From Kuschelorhynchus macadamiae (Eukaryota > Arthropoda > Insecta > Coleoptera > Curculionidae): a stretch of DNA of 64,000 bases. Both the position numbers and the translations under genes were made by a program. Shown piece by piece: positions 1-9,849 of the stretch. The notes beneath the pieces were generated by a model. That model did not search any database and was not told where the DNA came from. It was given only the letters and a program-made list of their open reading frames with translations. Location of the stretch: NCBI GenBank assembly GCA_030620095.1, contig JAUTXW010005211.1, positions 682,001 through 746,000 of the forward strand, in the 5' to 3' direction. Positions within the stretch are counted from its first letter, which is position 1, and every line of letters begins with the position of its first letter.

Positions 1-928
1 GCTAGAATTTTTTTTTTGAGTTCCAAAAATGTTTAATGTTAGCTCTAAGCGAGAACTTTGTAACACTTCTAGAGAATTGAATAATATAAATATGATACTG
101 TTCCTGAAGTATTATTTTATGCAACATTTTTTTTTAAATTGTTCTTTAAGCTCCTGAGAAAACCAAGGGGGAAATCTCCTACATGAATATTTTTTAAAGG
201 TACAAAGTATTCAATGTCATATTAAAAAAATCTCTTAAAAAAAAACTTCATAAAATACATTTATCATATCGTCCAAAGATTTTTTTCAATTCCCATGTAA
301 ATTGTGAGGGAAAACTGACCAGAATCCATTGAGTGGGAGGCTCTGTAGTGCTGTCAAATGTGATGAAACTTTTGTCAAATGTTTTGACCTGCTGAATGAA
401 TAAATATATTATAAAAAATTTAATTGCCACCCTTAACGCAAAGAAATCCCTTCTACTTCGGCATCGAAAAGATTCGCTGAGTTTCTAAGATGTGGTGGTC
501 AAAGGTTCAATTCAACAGTTGGGTAGGGTAAACTTCGAAAGCCTCTCGCGGGAATGTATTTCTCTGTGTAGAGGTTTTTTCTAAACTCTTCTGCTATTTA
601 CCGGCATATATGAACCAATTATGGTCAGAAAAATACAAGACACCTTCAACAATTTGACTGAGAAAACAAAAAACACTAATCTTTTCATTATTGGCCCCCC
701 TCTACGATATAATCGTCCAGTGTTGAACGACTTATAGCACAACAAAATGCATTTATTGAGTCAACGATAATCAGTTCCCATGCATGTTTTTTGCCATTGA
801 TAACCAATTCACGGAACGGAGCTTTAGATTATGCAACAAAATCTTGAGCTTTTTTCGTATATCTTTCGATTGTTTTTTGATGGACGCCGGCTATTTTCCT
901 CTTTCTCTCAATCGTCACCCGGTATGGA
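1..928. other. AT-rich stretch, no gene recognised
   Basis: This stretch has short reading frames in every frame but none with a recognisable motif or credible length. It precedes the first retroelement relic. A few GC-richer bases near 440-560 do not form a convincing RNA gene. Confidence 0.5.
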
Positions 929-984
929 GATGATTAATGATTCCGTGAATAATAACGATGATTAATGATTCCGTGAATAATAAC
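929..984. repeat. Perfect 28-bp tandem duplication
   Basis: Two identical 28-bp copies sit back to back at 929-956 and 957-984. The unit begins GATGATTAATGATTCC and ends AATAATAAC. The repeat directly precedes the apparent 5' end of the retroelement relic that follows, so it may record a duplication at the insertion or truncation point. No function is visible. Confidence 0.9.
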
Positions 985-997
985 GGCCAGCAAAATT

Positions 998-1565
998 TTT
1001 GTCAACTGCCCAACGTTCCGACGCACAATTAGAAATGGTAACTGGTGCACCAAAATTAATGAAATTTCTCTTAGCGCCAGGTCTTGCGACTATGACGTAA
1101 TATTTCTCACCGAGACATGGCTTAATGGGGATATTTCTAACAATGAAATATTTAAAAAAGAATATATAGTTTTTCCAGCAGATAGAAGTTATAAAGAACT
1201 AGGGTGTCAACGCGGCGGCGGCGTATTGGTTGCAGTTTCTTCTTTTTTCAGGCTTCTATGACTATACTCCTGCTCATATCGAGTTCGACGCGGTTTGGGT
1301 TCTGATGAAAGCAGGCAATGCAAGTTTGGTACTAGGATGTGTATATTTTCCACCTAATTCTAACCAGGAATGTTATCAGTCTTTCTGCAATACCTGTGAG
1401 TCACCGAGAAATAGATTCAATAACCATACATTTTTTATTCTCGGGGATTTTAACCTTCCTTCAGTGGAATGGATCTATGAAGACAATTCACTGGTTCCAA
1501 AATGTTTACCGTCCCTAGCTTCTGAAACACTTTTTGTGACAAAGAGTTTTCTTGAATTGCAATAA
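998..1565 (+). pseudogene. Endonuclease domain of non-LTR ORF2, frameshifted
   Basis: The endonuclease would nick target DNA to start target-primed reverse transcription. From about 1045 the plus strand reads a CDYDVIFLTETWL motif, which holds the conserved catalytic TE of APE-type endonucleases, followed by a GGGV segment. The frame shifts near 1240. The second half then continues with VLGCVYFPPNS and the signature ILGDFNLPSVEW near 1440-1475. The final endonuclease motif is not evident before a TAA at 1563. No ORF1 lies upstream. The piece cannot encode an intact enzyme because at least one frameshift separates the two halves. Confidence 0.75.
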
Positions 1566-1759
1566 ATGAATTATCTATACAATCACATGGGCAGAATTTT
1601 AGATCTGCTATTTGCTGATGACTTCGTTAGTGTTTTCTTTCATCTTCAAATTTTCCTCTTGTACAGATTGACCCCTACCATCCAGCAATTGAAGTGAAGT
1701 ATAAAATTAAATATGTTTCGCCGATAAAGAATCAAGTGTTTACCAGTTTCATAAAGCAA

Positions 1760-3175
1760 ATTTCGTCAATTTGGATATTTTTTATAAGCAATTCAATTGG
1801 TCTTTCTTATTGTCTGAGCTTGATATTAACAGAATGGTTGAACAGTTCTATGAGGTTTTATTTCAGGATATCAATAATTGTGTCCCCAAGAAGATCGTAG
1901 CTGACTGTAAATATCCCAAATGGTTTAAGCTTCCCTTAAGAAAGCTTATTGGGCAACAGAAATGCTTATACAAAAAATATAAAAAGACCGATAAACTTGC
2001 TGCTCATTTGGCCTGTTCTGACATAAGACGTGAGGTTAAACTTCGAATTGATATGTGTTATCTTACATGTCACACAGATTGAACTAATTATCCCGGAAAA
2101 TATTAAATACTTTTGGTCATTTGTACGAAACTTAAGAAGGGACTCCAATCTGCCCAGTGTTATAAATTTTGACGGGAAAGAAATCACTCAACATATTGTT
2201 TTACAGAGGCAGAAATCTTTAATAAATTAAAGGACCTTGATTCTTCCAAGAAGGCTGGCCCTGATGGAATTCCTACTATTCTATTGCAACGATGCTGTGA
2301 GTCATTGTCTCAGCCTCTATGTATAATTTTTCAGAGATCCATTAATCTGGGTTCCTTTACCTGAATTTTGGAAATTTTCTACCCTTCTGCCCATTTTTAA
2401 ATCTGGTGATAAAAGTTATATGAAGAACTACAGAGCTATTTCTTTACTTTCACATATAAGAAAGCTCTTTGAGGCAATTATCACTAATCAAATATTTGAG
2501 TTCTCCGTTTTCACAAACGTATTAATCCCATACCCACCTACTTCATAGATAACGTAAACCTTGAAGTTGTTAGTTCTTTCACGGACCTAGGCGTTATTTT
2601 TTATGAAAATCTAACTTTTAATCTACATATTGATAACATTGTACTTAAGGGTTTTAGACTACTGGGTTTTATAGTGACATACAAAACATGTAACTGATAT
2701 CAAAGCAATTGGGTGTTTCTATAACTCATTGGTTCGTAGCGTTCTAGAATATTGTTGTACAATATGGAGTCCATCATATCACATTGACAGAATTGAAAAG
2801 GTGCAAAATAGGTTTTCAAAATATCTCTTACATAAATTGCATTTCCCATATCAAGGTCTGTCATCTAATACTAGAGCTCTTCTTTGCGGCCTTCAAACCC
2901 TTGAATTTAGAAGAAAGAAGGCACTTCTGGTCTTTTGCAAAAATTGGTCAATGGGGAGAGTGACTGAAGTGCTGCTGGGATCAGTCCCGTTTTTAGTTCC
3001 TATTAGAAGAACACAATCACAGCTGTTTGTTAAAAGGTACCACCAAACAAATTATGTGTTTAGTACCTTTGTTGACCGACTAGTTCACAATTACAATTGT
3101 CACTTCTCAGAATATGATATTTTCAGACTAAGCACTTTGCAGCTAAAAAGGCAGTTAACCGGATTGGTTTTGTAA
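1760..3175 (+). pseudogene. Linker and reverse-transcriptase relic of the same non-LTR element
   Basis: Plus-strand fragments in several frames follow normal ORF2 order. A pre-RT linker reads through 1771-2082. An RT entry motif, KKAGPDGIPTILLQ, lies near 2245-2290, followed by a fingers region. A thumb-like SFTDLGVIF segment lies near 2577-2600. The RT C-terminal region at 2729-3175 includes EYCCTIWSP and KVQNRFSKYL. The block between the fingers and about 2520, where the catalytic palm (FxDFSKAFD and YADD) should be, is absent, so a large internal deletion is likely. It also holds several stops and frameshifts. Confidence 0.75.
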
Positions 3176-3738
3176 TGTTTTTTGGCCCATATTGATTTTC
3201 GTTTTTGTTTATGTAGTTATTACTATTCATGTATTATTTTACTTCAATTGAAAATCTTTCTTGTTGGTAATTTTTGTTTGCTGCTCTGACATATTTGTTC
3301 TTTATTTGTATTGAGTTATTGACTTCATTATTTATTTATTTGACGTTATTTGCGAATTCGTACCATTTGGATTGTTTAGCATTCTGTAGTGTACATTTCA
3401 GAAGGGCCACTTGTCCGGTGCGTGCATCGGCTACGTCCTTACATTAATTAATTATTATTAAAGGTTACCGGCTGTTCGGTTCAGTTCAACCAATTAACAA
3501 AAGTTCGAGATCTTCGAGCCCCTCGGAACAACAAAACGATTGTATATAGGTCATTCATATATGAAAGTGAGGAATTTTTTTTTAGTCAACTGACAATTAT
3601 GAGCTTGAACACCCGGGAACATAATCGGTTCACCTGGTAATTAATTATCCAGTTCAAATATTTTATCGCTTTTTTTTAATTAGTTATGTTTTAAATAACC
3701 AGTTAAACAGGTCATAATTAATAATTATGTAATCAAGC

Positions 3739-4757
3739 ATGGCAGACACTGAAAAGCCAGACGAAAATTCAGCTCCCAAAAAAGCAGAAAAAAAAGCAGT
3801 TATTGTGTGTAATCACTGTAAAAAGAAGGTGGTTAATGTTGTTAAGTGCAAAAAATGTAAAAATGTGTTTCATCCAGCCTGTTTGGAGCAAGCTGCTGAA
3901 CAGAAAAACCCAGATTGTATCCATGAAGCCATAAAGGTTAGAAATGGAAGTGTAAACACAGATAGTGAAGATGTCTTAAATATTGATCTTCTGAAAACTT
4001 TAGTGAAGGAGTTGCAGAGCAAAAACCGAATCCTGGAGAAAAATGGACAACTACTCAGAGAAAAGGAAATTTTCTCCAAGAAAAATTAAGGAATCAAATA
4101 ATCAAAACATGTCAGTACCTCCATCTACTGCAAAGACGAAAAAGTCTAAAATTGCCCAAATAAAGGAACCTGAAATAATGCCAGCAGCGCCATCTAGCGT
4201 ACACTCGGCGAAGGACGTTAAATCAGAAAGCGAAAACGAAATCTCAAATACTGAAAACCCTAGAGATGTGTCATTAGTCCATGGAACAAATCCGAATCCA
4301 GGCAGGTGCCCCAGGGTTATCTCACAAACGAAAACTGTTGATATTCCAGACGGAAATGATAGTAGTGCCAAACAACATAATTCGGGCGATTGGATTGAGG
4401 TTAGAAATAGAAAAAAAACCAAACGTGAATAAAAATAGTCGACCAGAACCACTAAAAGGAGCAAATGAAAATTTAACCACTCTAAAAGCTGCATCTAGGG
4501 TGGCATTTTTGTTTCTGCCAGGACTAGCTTCAGAAGACAGCCCTGAAAACATTATTTTCCTTAAGGAAAATAATTTAGGTAACGGCTGCGTCCCAGAAAA
4601 AATGAAGACCAAAAAAGAAAAATACTACAGTTCTTTTAAACTTGCTGTTCCATATGATGATATAGACAAATACTTGAATCCTAGCTTGTGGCCTAAAGGA
4701 TTAATAGTCAACTATTTTCGGAACATCCAGCGCCTGAACAAGGTAACAAAAAAATAA
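3739..4757 (+). pseudogene. ORF1 (gag-like) with PHD-type zinc finger, frameshifted
   Basis: ORF1 proteins of this kind bind element RNA and help form the retrotransposition particle. The first 116 codons are open from ATG 3739, with a lysine-rich start and a cysteine pattern CNHC...CKKC...FHPAC typical of a PHD/RING-like finger, followed by a coiled-coil-prone segment. A frameshift near 4045-4089 moves reading to a lysine/serine-rich linker. A second shift near 4400 leads into a conserved-looking end with YYSSFKLAVPYDDIDKYLNP and LWPKGLIVNYF, a block shared by gag-like proteins of Jockey/CR1-type elements. Two shifts separate the three parts. Confidence 0.7.
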
Positions 4758-4774
4758 GTGTGAAACAATCCATA

Positions 4775-7016
4775 AACATTTTCCATACTAATGTTAGATC
4801 TTGAAGCATAAAACTGGTCAGCTGGAGGCCTTTCTATGTGATGAAGACATCAAGATCGTCTGTCTCACAGAACACTGGCTGAGGGAAGAAGAGTTTGAGT
4901 GTACAAGACTGGAAAGCTACAACTGTGCTGCTTTTTCGGCAAGAAAGGACTGTATTGGAGGAGGAACAGCTGTTTTTACACAGGCCAACCTTGTCACAGA
5001 CCATGTAACTTCTGTTTTAGACTATAATATTGAAAAGAGTATAGAAATTTGTTGTGTGTTTTTAAGAAATTTTAGTATGCACATTTTGGTAATTTAAAGA
5101 GCACCTAGTGGTCATTTTGACACCTTCTTGACTACAGTAGAAGAACTTTAAACAAGATGGGGCCAACACAAAAACCTGGTATTGGCAGGGGACTTTAATG
5201 TGCACTTTGGAATGGAGGAACGAGAGGCTGTTCTGTTGTTGGATCTGTTGAGTAACTTGGGTTTTAAAAGGACAATAAATGAGATTACCAGGCAAAACTT
5301 TTGTCTTGATAACATCTTTATGAATTTTTCAGTGTAGAATCTGACTGCTCGGGTTTTGCACTTAAACCTCTCTGACCACAACTCTCAGCTAATAAGATTT
5401 GAAATATCTACCGTAAAACAAAACTTTGTAAAAGAAACTAAGATTTTCAGACCTTTAACTCAACATGGCATGTTTACTTTTTACAATCTTGTTGAAAATA
5501 GTACTTTTGCTTTTGTAAATGACCAGAACTTAAATATCAATATGAAATTTTTAATTTTTATAAATATACTCGAAAATGCTTACCAGAGGGCATTTCCTGA
5601 AAAAATGTTTATGTCTCGAGATGATCAGCCTGGGGTTGTGCCTTGGTTCACCGAGAGATTGAAAATGATGAGAGAGCATCTCAGATTGCTTGGTGAGCTA
5701 AGCAGGCAACATCAGCAACCTGCTATGGTGCAAGAATACAAAGCCTTTAAGAACACACACACAGAAATGCCATAAAAAAAGCTAAAATTGAGGCAAACAA
5801 TAGAATTATACTGTCAGCAGGAAATCCTTCAAAGGGCATGTGGGACATTATAAACAAACAACGAAAATGTACCATAAAACGAGCAAGCACATCTCCTAAT
5901 ATTACCGCTGACGATTTTAATAACTTTATTAATATTGCTCACAATCAAATACTCTTCGACTCAGATTGATCTGCTGGAGAGTTTTGAAGGTGTTGGTCCC
6001 CCTAACTCAACTTTTTTTTTAACGAAATATATCATGAAATGAGAGATATAATTGACCACACAAAAAATAAAACCAGTCGAGACACATTTGGGCTAAATAC
6101 TAGTATGTTGAAGATAGTAGAAGACAAAGACATAGTTAATAACTACCGACCCATTAGTCTTCTACCTGTTATTTCCAAATTAATTGAAAAATGTATGGCT
6201 GTGAGAATCGTTGACTTCTTTGAGGAGAATGGATGTTTTACATGTTGCCAATTTGGCTTTCGAAAGAATAAAAACACCATACTTAGCATACTTGACCTCG
6301 TTGGAAGAATACAGGCTTCTTTTGAATCTAAAGAATACAATGCCGTCTTATAGTATAATTTTAACAACACTAGTATTGGTTTTATACAATCCTGCTTACA
6401 AAACAGAACTCAGTCTGTTAGGATGGAAGGTGTGTCATCGACAAGGGAATCTGTAGCAATCAGGGTACCCTGCCAAGCTCTGGTTTGATGTTAATGGCCT
6501 ACTTCTGAACGAAACCAAGACTAAACAACTTGTGTTCTCTTTACTATTTCTAAACAACATTAATGAAGACTTACAATCAGTTAAATTTCTAGGAGTACAA
6601 TTGACCCAAAACTTAATTGGGATGTCCATATTAATCAGATGGCAAAGAGGCTTGGAGGCAGTTTGTTTGCCCTTCGTCGCTTGGCTGAATGTGTGAGTGT
6701 AGGGGTATTGAGGACGGCTTATCATGCCTTGTTTCATACAGTAATGTGTTATGCAATCTTAGCATGGGGATATGTTCCTCAAGCAGAAGAAATTTTTGGA
6801 CTGCAAAGAAAGGTGAAAAGGATTCTGAAGGATTTGAGATCAAGAGATGATTGTAAGCAAGCTTTCACAGAATTAGAGATACTAACGCTACCTTCTCAAT
6901 ATATATTAGAAAACTTACTCTATATTCATCAAAATAGGGGAAATTTCATGGTGCACAGTGAAGTCCAATTACAATACCACAAACAAAAACAACCTGATGC
7001 CATTCTACTATAGGTT
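4775..7016 (+). pseudogene. ORF2 endonuclease-RT relic with both palm motifs deleted
   Basis: The product would be an endonuclease/reverse transcriptase. Endonuclease motifs read HTNVRS near 4787, VCLTEHWL near 4860, GGGTAVF near 4955 and LAGDFNVHFG near 5180-5210. A target-site-like ISDHNSQ motif (here LSDHNSQL) lies near 5367. RT fingers follow with NNYRPISLLPVISKLIEKC (6139-6195) and CCQFGFRKNKNT (6245-6280). Reading then jumps from SKEYNAVL to NNTSIGFIQSCLQNR, skipping motif A, and from the GVPQ-like segment to WFDVNGLLLNETK, skipping YADD. The C-terminal part at 6639-7016 includes AILAWGYVPQAEEIFGLQRK. At least six frame changes are visible. Confidence 0.75.
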
Positions 7017-7370
7017 GGGTATTTGTCAAAATGGCCCTGACTACTTTGGTGTAAAATTCTTTAATGTTTTATCAGACAAAATAAAGAATCTACCAAAAAA
7101 AAATTTAAGGCCACAATTAAAAATATTTTAATAAAACTCATATTATAACTTGAGCGACTTCCTAAAACATAGAAGTTATAATTTTAAATTTTGTAGTGTA
7201 TGATGTCCAAATTATTTAGTATTTTAATAAACTGTATCTCATAATTATTTTAAATTGTAAATGGGTTTGTTGTGTATTGACATATTTTAGTATTGAGACC
7301 TGTATTTATTTGACCTATGTAAGCATTTATTATGTAATGACATTAATAAATTTTGATTTGATTTGATTGA

Positions 7371-7595
7371 ATTTTGACAGTTCTCTGTAAAATCCACACC
7401 AGTCAAACCACCACTATTACAATGTGTTTCTATTTGAAGACAGTGGTGGATGAGGTATCCATCAGGAGGTGATAATAGAGGTTTTGCGACAGTGAGAATA
7501 ATACAGTCCCAATTATGTCCAAAAACCAGGTCCAGTATTGAGCAACTAGCATTCAATTGGAAAATAATGTATACTATTAATGGATTCCACTTCAT
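7371..7595 (-). pseudogene. Fragment of a non-LTR endonuclease C-terminus
   Basis: On the minus strand a short frame reads SCSILDLVFGHNWDC followed by LTVAKPLLSPPDGYLIHH. This matches the end of APE-type retroelement endonucleases, where an LDLVF strand leads to the SDH-type catalytic segment. The catalytic SDH appears altered to a DGYLIHH-like sequence. It lies directly after the tail of the preceding plus-strand element and belongs to a different copy. It is probably an old insertion scrap; the match is short. Confidence 0.5.
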
Positions 7596-7955
7596 TATGA
7601 GATGCCTATGGTAAATGGCTCACAAACTGAGGTAAAATTGTCATCTGACCATTTGATATGTAGCAGATTAATTAAAATTTCCCATTATGCATAATTTACA
7701 CCCTAGAGATTCTTTAGTGATTTTTTCTGAGGTATCACTAAAAGATACTTTTCAAAGGGACATGGACAGTTACAGGTAAATTCTTTGTGTTCTGTCCAAT
7801 TTTCTTTTGTTTTTCAAAATGAGATGAACATCATCTTGACTTGAAGCAGGGGCGTGTGGTGAAATTTTAAGAAAGGGAAGCAATTTTTAGAAACTTACCT
7901 ATTTGTAATGTAATTTGATTCTTCGATCATTTTTACAAATTCGTGAATGACGTCA

Positions 7956-9110
7956 TCATAAAAAACGTCGATGGTCCGACATATTTTGAAGAAGTTTATT
8001 TTCAATGGACAACAGCGATGTATGCAAAAGTCTCTCCTGCCCCATTGAATTTCTCAAGAAATTTTTTATACGTTTAAGTGTTGAAAAGTTGCGTTCTACT
8101 GATGAACTTGTGGCAGGTATTGTCAGTACTAATTCACACAATTTCGACACTTCTTCCAGCTCCTTGTCTTTTAAAAATAGCGTTATTTTTTGCGCTAATA
8201 TCATCAGTTTCGTAAATCACTTTTAGTTCAGATCGCAGTAACACTCGGTCGAAGAACTGGCCATAATGAAGAAGAGATTTAAATGCATCTTCTGGAAGTT
8301 TTTCCTTTAAATGCATCAAAATTCTAGAGCTCGAGGAATTTAAATTCATTTAAACCCTTAAATCTATAGTTTATTTGTTGCTGAATTTGATCGATTATTT
8401 TATAAAAGAGGCGTCTGTATGATGTTTGAACATCTCCCACCTTGTCTGTTCGAAGACGCTTGGCTTGTCGTTCTACATTTAACGTCATCGTTTTCTCCCA
8501 AAATAGGTCAAAGTCATCTCTTTTTTGGCTTAACATGGACATCATCCACTTTTTTTAGGCAAAAAGCAATATCATTTGTTTTAGTTTGTAATATATTAAA
8601 AACATTGTCCGAGAATGGAAATATTTCTGAAAATATGTTCAACAAATAATTAAAATTAAAATCTCGTTTCAAACAGTCATTTTCTTTTATATTCTCAAAT
8701 AGTTCAATCAGTGATTCACGATTTTCAGATACTGTTAACACAAGTCTTCCATTATAGTTCCACCTAGTAGGAGCTACTTTGTTTTGTTGACTTGGAAAAA
8801 AAATCAGCCATGCCACTTGAAGTAACGAAAAATACTTTATACTCTTTAATGTGATTGATGGACTGGGATAAAACTAAATTTAATTTATGAGCAAAACAAA
8901 GGACAAACACAGCACTTGGGAAAGTTTCTCGAACTTTAGCTTGCAGTCCTGCTATCACTGCAGCTCCATCATAGCACCTCTGCAAGTCTATCTGCATCTT
9001 TAAGGAGGACAAGACGCATTCCTTTGGCTGTCGGTGCGACTCCTGCGAAAGAGCTATATGTAAGACATGTAGCGGCATCAAAACTGCAACTGAGATAAGA
9101 ACCATCCTTC
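7956..9110 (-). pseudogene. hAT transposase, C-terminal half with dimerisation region
   Basis: hAT transposases cut and paste DNA. Reading on minus, a YDGAAVIAGLQAKV segment near 8930-8970 and VLCFAHKLNLVLSQSINHI near 8860-8915 match the catalytic-domain CYDGA and HxLNLV motifs of ZMYM1-like hAT proteins. An APTRWNYNGRLV motif follows near 8750-8770. The C-terminal dimerisation motif, LTIPATSSSVERNFSTLKRI, lies near 8055-8125, with the stop at 7956. Several frameshifts separate these blocks, so it is a pseudogene. The stretch 9110-9175 cannot be placed in the protein. Confidence 0.75.
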
Positions 9111-9175
9111 TACAAAGTCGTGCTTGCATATTTTGGTACCCACGATGTAAGGAGCAGAACCTACTAAAAATCAAT

Positions 9176-9843
9176 ACTCAAGCTAATGCCCCTCCAAGCA
9201 ATGTGGCTACTGAAGATCTCTCGTCACACAATAACACAACCGGCATCATCGCTGTTGAAAACACTTATCTCATAAAACTAAATAAGGAAATGGAGGACAA
9301 GAACAATATTCTTAAGTCCAACAAACTCCTCCTCAAGCAAAGAATCAAATTATTGGAATCTGAACTTGGAGCTACTAGAGATGCTGGATTTCAGGTTGGT
9401 GAATCTGATTCATCACGCCCTCAATCAAACTCTAATCCTCATCAGTTGCTAGGGAGCTTGTTTCAAGAACATACCGAGAGAGAAAACCATAAACAAAACT
9501 TCATTATATTTAATTGCCCAGAAACATCCCATAACATAAAGGAGGTTGCTGTTCAAATTGCTAATCACTGTTTGCCGCTTGATACCTCACAGACTAATGG
9601 GACCGTCATTCAGGCTCTTTGTTTAGGAAGGCAGTCTTCTGGGAAAAATAGGCCGATAAAGGTGATCTGCTCTTGAAGTCACACAGCATCAGAAATTATA
9701 TATAACTCCAAGAAAATTAGGAACAATCCTGACCTCAAACACCTCTCAGCTAGTGAAGACAGGACCCCCCAACAAATTCTCTAATATCGCAAGCGGGAAT
9801 TGGATGAACGCATAACTCAATATCCCAATAATAATTTAAACTA
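9176..9843 (+). pseudogene. ORF1 C-terminal part with coiled coil (truncated, broken)
   Basis: The reading frame starts without a natural start and gives a coiled-coil-like stretch rich in E, K, L and N (for example LIKLNKEMEDKNNILKSN). A segment NFIIFNCPET and GTVIQALCLGRQ follows, resembling the RRM-like and C-terminal domains of L1-type ORF1 proteins, which bind RNA and act as nucleic-acid chaperones. A TGA at 9674 interrupts the frame; reading then continues with LLKSHSIRNYIYNSKKIR and ends near 9843, just ahead of ORF2. The 5' end of ORF1 is missing through truncation. Confidence 0.65.
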
Positions 9844-9849
9844 ATAGGT

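Larger units (their letters stand above)
985..3462 (+). mobile_element. Degenerate 5'-truncated non-LTR retrotransposon (first copy)
   Basis: The plus strand carries, in order, an APE-type endonuclease, a linker, reverse-transcriptase fragments and an RT C-terminal region. It ends in an AT-rich tail (TTAATTAATTATTATTA, about 3441-3462). No ORF1 precedes the endonuclease, so the copy is 5' truncated near the endonuclease start. Family resemblance is to CR1/Jockey-type insect elements; I cannot assign a clade by eye. It is closest in style to the elements at 9.2-12.9 and 14.5-16.7 kb, which also use a GDFN-type endonuclease and a YRPIS-type polymerase. Confidence 0.8.
3739..7370 (+). mobile_element. 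Non-LTR retrotransposon relic with PHD-type ORF1 (second copy)
   Basis: This is nearly full length in layout: ORF1 with a zinc-finger N-terminus, then ORF2 endonuclease, RT and RT C-terminus, then an AT-rich 3' UTR ending in a TTTGA-repeat tail at about 7352-7370. The 276 bases before ORF1 (3463-3738) have no coding signal and may be its 5' UTR. The ORF2 C-terminal region resembles that of the element at 33.6-36.0 kb and the fragment at 46.1-47.0 kb, so these are likely one family. Many frameshifts and two palm deletions make it inactive. Confidence 0.8.

Noticed and set aside
490..540. A GGTTCAATTC sequence resembling a tRNA/SINE B box
   Set aside because: No matching A box, stems or anticodon arm could be arranged around it.
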